The notes beneath the pieces are model-generated. The model worked only from the letters and a program-made list of their open reading frames with translations. It had not been told where the DNA came from and searched no databases. Positions 57,574-64,000 of a DNA stretch of 64,000 nt are shown here, piece by piece (the first letter of the stretch is position 1; every line of letters starts with the position of its first letter). Source of the stretch: Lepidodermella squamata (lineage: Eukaryota; Gastrotricha); assembly GCA_047495785.1 (NCBI GenBank), contig JBLDXI010000019.1, positions 2,542,001 to 2,606,000 of the forward strand, written 5' to 3'. The translations under genes and the position numbers were made by a program.

Positions 57574-59058
57574 GTTTTCACACAAGCGTAAGGTAAATAG
57601 CTCTCGGTGAATCCTGCATGTTTAAGGAAATTATGCGAAAAATGGGAATAAGGAACAATACGTAAGCATGATTTCATTGAGGCTTTTTCGAAGATTCTTT
57701 AGATAGGTACATTCAAAAAATCGCAGCCAGTCAAATTACGCCGCTACCTTAACTAAATATTCCCTATTATATTCCCTATATCGCAACCAATAAATTTGCA
57801 AAACCTAATTGCTCAGATTTGTTTTTTTGGGTGGTAGCTGCTGCATATTAGGCTCACTAGTTTCACCTTGAAAATTACCGTGCCGATTACCGTAACGTCA
57901 ATCGTCAATTGAATGCGGGTGCAATTTTTTTCAGTATAAAATTAAATTTTAAATTTAACAAAGCAGCATTGTGCCATAGACAAAAGAAAAAGACCGCGAA
58001 AACCCTTGTTCTATCCTCGTTTTGCCGTCCAGAAGAATAGCATTGTTTGCCTATAGGTAAAGCAATAGAGCTCAGGTTTTCAGCGCTCGTAAAAAATTCC
58101 ATCCACTTAAACTACAAAATTTAATGCCAATTGGGCATTCGGGATGTTTGGTCCTATCTGTAGGAATAAAAACAGTAGGAATTAACGACGCTAATTCTGA
58201 AGATTGAATAATCTTGTTTATCGGCCATAGCTTTTGATACCGTGAAATCGCGGTGTTAAAGAGTGTAAACAGCTGCAAGTGATGGGAATGTGAAATGTGA
58301 GAATGTGAATCACTTCTAACCGTACACACTCTTGTAACTTCCAAACTTCTAGACTTAAACTTCTATACCGATTTCCTTTATTCAGTACCTTGACCATTTC
58401 AGGCTGGTGCGAGATAAGCGGGCTTCAACTGAATTTTGTTGGTATCCCTATTCATGTTTTTGAAGTGATTTGATGACGCTTATTTTTGCAGGTCTGGTCG
58501 GTTCTCGTCTTCAGGCCGATGAGACAGAAGCATCGGAAATAACCGCAGTTATCCGGCTCATTCATCAGCCGATTCTGACTGGGATTCAGGCGAGACTTGA
58601 CGGGGTCATCTTCAGAGCTGCATACTTCAGGTATAAAGTTGAAATCATCAGGAATGGGAAACTAGGGGATAGTAAATGTGGTTGCATCCGCTGTGCTAAA
58701 AAATGAAATCATTCTATCAAAGCCCAACTATATCAAGCTCAGAAAAAGCAATTTTTGTTTATTTTAATTTGATTATGTAGGTATCATATCGTTCTCAACA
58801 GTTTGTTGCTATCGATTCATAGATAAATAAATGCCACTTATTTATCAATGGATCGATTAATAATTTTCTACTCTCTCATTCATCGATTCATAAAAACTTG
58901 ACGCACGTGCTGTAACATGAAAGATTTTTGTTTTTCTCAAACTTGTTCAGTCCTGAAATTGTTCAGTTCACCACTTAACCGACGACCGGTAGAATAAAGA
59001 GAAGCACACATTTTAACGTTAAGCTGACGCGGCGCAAATAAACGGGGCATCACCTGCA
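57574..59058. other. Intergenic, possibly one very small gene
   Basis: No firm gene. A 78-codon frame at 58470-58706 (+) begins MMTLIFAGLVGSRLQADETEA, weakly signal-like, after a TTTTTGCAG acceptor-like site. It has no family resemblance and is not annotated as a gene. Confidence 0.35.
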
Positions 59059-60219
59059 ATGACTGTTATCTCGCATCTTCGGGCTGACCTGTCATCACTG
59101 CAATTCATCACCATGAACATGAAGCACTACGTTGGCATCAGCATTGCTTTTGTCGCGTTCTGGATATCGTCGATATCAGTCTTGTTCCTTAACAAGCATT
59201 TCCTAACTGCTTCTCGGCTCAACTTCACCCTGATCGCTGCTCAAAATGTCGTCGGCGTTCTCTGCTCATTGGCTCTGTTTTTCATCAACAACCGAAGCAT
59301 TGTGAAATCTGTTGCTGAACCTTTGCTCCGAGTACCGAAAATGCGCCGACTTCTGCTTATCCTTATGGTAACGACTAGCCTCAGTCTCGCCCTGAACAAC
59401 ATTTGCCTCAGATTCGTCAACGTGTCCTTCTTCCAAGTCGTTCGGTCTTTGAATCTGTTGACTACGGCATTCTTCTCTCTGATAATTCTCCGCCAAACAC
59501 AGTCGAGGAAAAGCGCCGGCTGTTGCTTGTTGGTCCTCTCTGGATTCTGGCTTACAGTCGACCAAGAAAACGCCTTAGGAACTCTTCAAATTACTGGTGT
59601 TATCGCTGGCTTATCGGCAAGTTTAGTTCTGGGTCTTCACGGCGTTCTTCAACGCCAGACCTCTGACGTTGCCCTCGAAGCTTTGCCGAATCACCGAGGC
59701 CAGTTGGACAATATTGTCACGTTTATCACAAGCTTTGTGTCGCTTCCATTTCTACTGCTCATGGCATTTTTTGCCGGTGAATTTGGCATCGCTCGCCTTG
59801 AAACAACGCCCGAGTTTTGGGGAAAGGTCGCCTTCAGCGGTCTTCTTACTTTCGCGATTTCTATCAGCAGCAACGCCTGCATTCGTTTGACTTCTCCGCT
59901 GAGCCATAATGTGTCTGTTCAGACGAAGGCTGTCGCTCAAACACTGCTGGCCTGTTGGTACTACGGCGATACGAAGAACACGTTGTGGTGGACTGGAAAT
60001 TTAACGGTCATTGCTGGCGCAATCTTGTACACTTATGTGAAGATTTCCGAGCAGAAAAAGGCGTTTCTTGCTGGTGAAAAATCAACGCCGCTACTAACTG
60101 GCAAGAACGAAAGCATCTCAGCTGGCTGTAATGCTTCTGAAAGTAATAATGCCGATTCGAAACTCAGTGACGATGTTAGCGTTACCTTCCTTGACAGTGA
60201 TGCTGAACACAAAAAATGA
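59059..60219 (+). CDS. GDP-fucose transporter-like nucleotide-sugar transporter (SLC35C1 type)
   Basis: Intronless, 386 aa (368 if the in-frame ATG at 59113, MNMKHYVGISI, is used; this places the first helix near the N-terminus as usual). Golgi multi-pass antiporter of the drug/metabolite transporter fold. Diagnostic stretches are FLNKHFLTAS, FFQVVRSLNLLTTAFFS, GFWLTVDQENALGTL, ASLVLGLHGVLQR, TSPLSHNVSVQTKAVAQTLL and WWTGNLTVIAGAILYTYVK, all laid out as in animal GDP-fucose transporters. Ten hydrophobic segments are discernible. The C-terminal tail (about 50 aa) is hydrophilic and acidic. AATAAA at 60266-60271, 47 bp after the stop. Required for fucosylation of secreted and surface glycoproteins; substrate is inferred from family. 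Confidence 0.87.
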   Translation: MTVISHLRADLSSLQFITMNMKHYVGISIAFVAFWISSISVLFLNKHFLTASRLNFTLIAAQNVVGVLCSLALFFINNRSIVKSVAEPLLRVPKMRRLLLILMVTTSLSLALNNICLRFVNVSFFQVVRSLNLLTTAFFSLIILRQTQSRKSAGCCLLVLSGFWLTVDQENALGTLQITGVIAGLSASLVLGLHGVLQRQTSDVALEALPNHRGQLDNIVTFITSFVSLPFLLLMAFFAGEFGIARLETTPEFWGKVAFSGLLTFAISISSNACIRLTSPLSHNVSVQTKAVAQTLLACWYYGDTKNTLWWTGNLTVIAGAILYTYVKISEQKKAFLAGEKSTPLLTGKNESISAGCNASESNNADSKLSDDVSVTFLDSDAEHKK

Positions 60220-61008
60220 AACTATTAAATTATTGATGATTTGCTGCGTGCTAGAAGAATGACGTAATAAACATGTTAATGAAGCGAGTTTTACTTTGTA
60301 TTTTATGTCGTGTGGAAAATCATTTTCAAAGAAGCAATGGTATAAATTCACAGCCAATACGTCGCGCGCATCAACATATAAACAACATGATCTTTTGATA
60401 GATTGCTCCTTCGAGGAACGTAGCTGAAAAGTTATCCATGGAAACCGCTTTTCCTTACAATATATAATAGATGATGCTGCACGTCAGCACTGGTTTCGCA
60501 ATGCAATTATCTAGGGCGTGATGATTTGTGGTCAATGTAGCTTCATAACATCTTCACAACAACGCTTTTAACTTGATCTGTTCTACGATATTCATATGCC
60601 GTACATCATGTGTCATAGAAACAATCAAAATCGCATCACATGCGACATGATTTGCAGTGCAGTACACGTTTTGGCGAACATGCGCTTCTTCGAAACATAC
60701 AATATAATGGGAAATTGAAGCCACAAGGCTATAATATAGGGATATTTTATTCACTTATAGGTTTTAAGAACATTGATGCCGCGTAGACCGGGAGAACAAA
60801 ATTACAGACGAACAATTAGAACATTACGTGAAAACTATCGAGTTCCAATTCATCAGGTTTCTCCTTCTAATCGGTTACCCGTTTGTGTTGCGGTATCGTT
60901 TTAAAAGGGGTTTACGGGGGCCTATATAGGTAAGATAATTAGGATCTAACATAAGGCACACAGCGCAATTGTCATAATTTGGCCATTCGAGTAACAGAAA
61001 TTTCCCGT
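60220..61008. other. Intergenic, nothing recognised
   Basis: 3' UTR of the transporter at the left (AATAAA 60266) and 3' flank of the lectin at the right. No other gene or repeat supported. Confidence 0.35.
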
Positions 61009-64000
61009 TCATGTAGAAAAGCGTCCATCGAGCGGCACTTGGTATTTGATGAGTAGGTTCCAAATCCGGTTAACCGCCTTAGTGGTTGCAGCAGCGGATG
61101 TTGTTGACGTTCTAGCAGTCGATGTAGTTGTGGTAGTTGTTAGAGCAGTTGTTGTACTTGCTGTAGTTGTTGGACCGCTTGTCGTAGTTGTAGTCATAGT
61201 TGGAGGGATCGTTGTAGTCGCTGCCGCTGTTGATGGCGGGATCGTTGTAGTCGGTCGAATCGTGGTGGTTGTTGTCGTTGCGGGAGTCGTTGTAGTCACT
61301 GTGGTTGTAGTAGGAGCGATCGTTGTAGTCGGTCTAGTCGTTGTAACAGTAGTAGTGGTGGTCGGTGGTACTGTCGTGGTTACTGTCGTCGTTGTTGAGA
61401 CTGTCGTAGTAGAGGTCGTTGCTGCGGTCGTTGTACCATATTGACCCAGTATAGCTGGTAATTGGCACATCTGTTTAAAGGTTTGGGCTTGCCCAGAATC
61501 AGAGCTTGCCCAACCTCCTCTATTATCCATAACATCCTGGATTTTCCCAATATCCGTATCTGGCTTAATTACCATTGCAGTTCGCGTGTTAGATGGCTCC
61601 CCACCGAGCATGTCAAATGCGTCCACGGACGAAACCGTCTGATTTGTGTCTGCCCAAAGCCAGGATGAATTTGCTGTGCATAAAAACACACATTGTAATA
61701 TCAGCTTATTTATGGCTTGCGAGGCAATTACCCAAAGGTCTATATAAGCCGATCCACATATTAGCAAGGTTCAGACGATTCGCGGTTGTTCTGGCGAAGA
61801 TCAGCGATGTTTCTGTTTTAGGCGACCATGTGTATGATTTATTACTCGCCGTACATTTCTGAGACGCACTTGCGAACGTTAGCGAGTCGTTTAAAAGCGT
61901 GAAGCAATTGTCGTTGAACTTAATCCAGGTATCATTTGGGCATTTAGCACATGCCAGCGAGTATTCGCATATGTAAGCACGAGGTCCAGTGAACAAAGAG
62001 ACAGGGTTTACAGCCCACTGGCCGCCAGTAGTTGCTTTCATTGTGAAAGCAAAATCTCTTATGGGAAACGGCGGGCTTGCGAATTTGAGCCAAGGCAGAT
62101 CAGCTGAGAAGTAAGTGCCATCAGTTCCATTACGTCTAAACCGTGGTCCCAGTGCGCTGTTAACGCCATCCATCCATTGGAAATTTCCATCTGTAAAATG
62201 AAGTAGTGATGTAGCCTACACATCAGGGACGATAAAACCTGGGTCGTTGACATAATTATCAGCCACGCTCCAGTACGTGCTGCTATTTCCTGCTGATCGC
62301 CTGGCCCAGTCCTGTAGACCTATCCAATACTCTTGGTTCGACGAGGTAAGGTTTTCGGTGACGTATTTCCATTCTGATGGCGAGTTGGGGACGAAAAAAT
62401 GTGCGCCTTTTTCAGTGCATTTTTGCAGGCCGATCAAATAGTGCTCTACCACTCTAAGATAGGTGAAAAGGTTCATTTAATTCATCTTCAATAATGTCCC
62501 GGAATGCTAATGCTGATGTTCTCTTGATGTTCTGTTTTTTAGGTCTAAACAACCTTAGCAAACTTTCTGGAAGTAAAACGCGATAACCTATCCACATCGA
62601 TTCCAAACTAGAGAATTGCAAACGCATAATATGCATAAAAGAAAATGAAAAGATTTTATTGTTTCACTTCCCCGCGACTGAGCGTCTATACCCTATGAGG
62701 AAGGCGAAGGCAAGGCAAATCAAAAGAATCAGTCATCCGCCCCCACGTCCGAGAGTATCTTGCTTTTGTTGTAAAATTCATAAATCTTCCAAATAAGTCT
62801 CGATAATTTTACGCCATTCTTCTCGATCTCGTGCAGTTGTTTCGGTCCAGGCAACAGTTATTTCGATAATGTCGGTTATATTACTAACATCTTTACGAGG
62901 TCTGCCATGGGACCCGTCAGTGTTTTCCTGATTATATTTTCGGTTGTAAGGCCCACTCTTCTCAGACTTCTTTCACCGAATCGAGCCACCTCGTTTGAGA
63001 AGCGTTTGAGGTCTTCCCACCGGTCTCTGTCATTCCTTAGGTACTACCAACCTGTAAAAGTCGTAGACTGGCCTCGGGTCACCTTTGTCATCGACATAAG
63101 TTTCCATCTTTATTATATGTAATAATTAAGGCCTTAATTTTCAATTAATCTACCGACCCTAATTATTCCGCCGCACATTGATTTGCATATGAAATTTGCC
63201 CACAAAAATATAATTTTCCCTCATCTTGTTGATGATCAAATATAATAAAAAATGCGTGTTTCCATTTTCCATCAACCTGATGTTACCTGTTGAAGGCTCA
63301 GTTTGAACTTACGTTTGAGCGAAGTAGCAGCTGTCGAAGCATGGATTGTACGTGTATCCAACCGGGCAATTGACAGATTGAAGGCAGGGCAATTTGCATT
63401 CGTCATTAGGAAGCGATATCGGCATGACAACGGCAGTGGCAGTAGATGTAAGGCCTGTCTTCGCAGGTAGTTGGCACCCAGCCGAAAATGAATTACTCGC
63501 AGGAATCCACCGCAAACTGCCCACTAAAGCTGAAGTATCTTTCATGGAGGAGTAATTCGGGACGTCATAAATTATGCGAGCAGCATCTTCGCTAGCATCT
63601 GTCGGTTCATCGGTACACACATCTATTCCGTCCGCTGGGATCATTGTTTCATTCCTGTCGAGCCACAAGTACGCACGGACTAATGATTTCGAGAAATATG
63701 AACTTGGTTAAACGTTATTGAAATGTACCGTTAGTGTCTTGCCACATTCCAACGTATGAATCACTGCCCATCCGCTTCACCTGAGTTCGCATGAATATGC
63801 TTACTGCCTCAGTTCGTGGGGCCCATAAATCAGCGGGAGTGGGCAGCGATCTGCAGTAGTTGTGCTGGCCCCAAAAGTTCGTACTCTGACCAGTACTTGT
63901 CAGGTAGCACATGTCGAGAAATTTTGTCCAATTACCTGTAGTTGGGCAGGTAGCGCAAGCCTTGGAGTACTCGCAAATGTAATTTTTCTCCGAATCAAAT
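61009..64000 (-). CDS. Mosaic C-type lectin-domain protein with Thr-rich tail (5' end beyond window)
   Basis: Exons in transcript order: 64000(partial)-63729, 63679-63313, 62453-62239, 62190-61732, 61673-61009; phases close. The piece contains the end of one CTLD (YICEYSKACATCPT), then a CTLD (MCYLTSTGQSTNFWGQHNYC...DSYVGMWQD...LRWIPASNSFSAGCQLP). A third follows (CPVGYTYNPCFDSCYF...GAHFFVPNSPSEW...YWIGLQDW...YWSVADNYVNDPDGNFQWMDG...AYICEYSLAC). A fourth is CPNDTWIKFNDNCFTLL...MWIGLYR...SSWLWADTNQTVSS. A mucin-like tail of about 110 Thr-rich residues ends at the stop. No Ca2+-coordinating EPN/QPD triplet is apparent, so sugar binding is doubtful. Nematode CLEC proteins of this style are secreted and often linked to immunity. 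The exon at 62453 follows an 855-bp intron. Confidence 0.85.
61090..61430 (-). repeat. Coding minisatellite (Thr-rich tail of the lectin)
   Basis: Imperfect tandem words of GTTGTAGT(C/T)G (plus strand) encode runs such as TTTTTVTTTRP and TTIPPT on the minus strand. The plus strand of the same stretch gives a long Val-rich open frame that is only an antisense shadow. Confidence 0.8.
62640..63300 (-). other. Large lectin intron (part), no embedded gene seen
   Basis: This lies within the 855-bp intron (63312-62454) of the lectin gene. Open frames here show no family resemblance. Confidence 0.4.

Noticed and set aside
58470-58706. 78-codon frame with a weak signal-like start and upstream acceptor
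   Set aside because: No resemblance to any family and no confirmed first exon; kept only as a note in the intergenic entry.
61046-61444. 132-codon Val-rich plus-strand frame
   Set aside because: Antisense of the Thr-rich (ACN) repeat of the lectin tail.
1-64000. tRNA, rRNA, riboswitch or CRISPR features
   Set aside because: Scanned by eye for tRNA box B-like sequences and short spaced repeats; nothing convincing was found.

Overview
This is a gene-dense animal (metazoan) window. A nematode is the most likely source. Coding sequence is broken by introns of about 50 bp to 3 kb that almost always end in TTTTCAG or a close variant. Same-strand paralogues sit only 52-103 bp apart. The gene content (one Eph receptor, tandem Na/Pi cotransporters, tandem Cys-loop channels, a multi-domain C-type lectin with a Thr-rich tail, small secreted Cys-rich proteins) fits a nematode, but I cannot name the species. 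I found no bacterial gene organisation, CRISPR array, rRNA or tRNA. Intron/exon boundaries below were worked out by hand from splice signals, reading-frame phase and family similarity; phases close for every multi-exon model given.

Layout. 1-4.7 kb (-): Eph receptor tyrosine kinase, cut by the left window edge. 8.6-9.8 kb (-): a single-exon divergent Cys-loop channel. 11.5-24.0 kb (+): three tandem SLC20/PiT phosphate cotransporters. 24.1-30.0 kb (-): a MATCAP-type tubulin tyrosine carboxypeptidase whose second intron carries a striking 868-bp tandem array. 31.9-34.2 kb (-): a PLP-dependent amino-acid decarboxylase of the histidine/tyrosine decarboxylase type. 36.0-36.8 kb (+): secreted Cys-rich (EB-like) protein. 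37.8-38.4 kb (-): small secreted protein whose stop codon lies in a transposon end. 38.9-40.1 kb: hAT-like and Penelope-like element remnants. 40.9-47.4 kb (+): three tandem Cys-loop ion-channel subunits, possibly an operon. 47.5-48.5 kb (-): GT32-like glycosyltransferase, a possible horizontal-transfer candidate. 49.1-57.4 kb: a duplicated region holding three near-identical small secreted Gly/Pro-rich genes, a second EB-like gene, a flavin monooxygenase and several decayed copies. 59.1-60.2 kb (+): SLC35C1-like GDP-fucose transporter. 61.0-64 kb (-): mosaic C-type lectin running off the right edge.

The genes do not form one pathway. Themes are neuronal/developmental signalling (Eph receptor, amine-synthesising decarboxylase, four Cys-loop channels), tubulin modification, phosphate and nucleotide-sugar transport, and secreted or surface proteins. 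Local duplication is the dominant process: PiT x3, channel x3, Gly/Pro peptide x3 plus a pseudogene, EB-like x2 plus a fragment, and 868 bp x3.6. Several short inverted-repeat elements (TA-flanked, 8-bp-TSD hAT-like, foldback) lie between and inside genes.

The best candidates for something new are the 868-bp composite tandem array inside the MATCAP intron, the transposon-derived C-terminus of the 37.8-kb gene, the possible channel operon, and the recently homogenised Gly/Pro secreted-peptide family.
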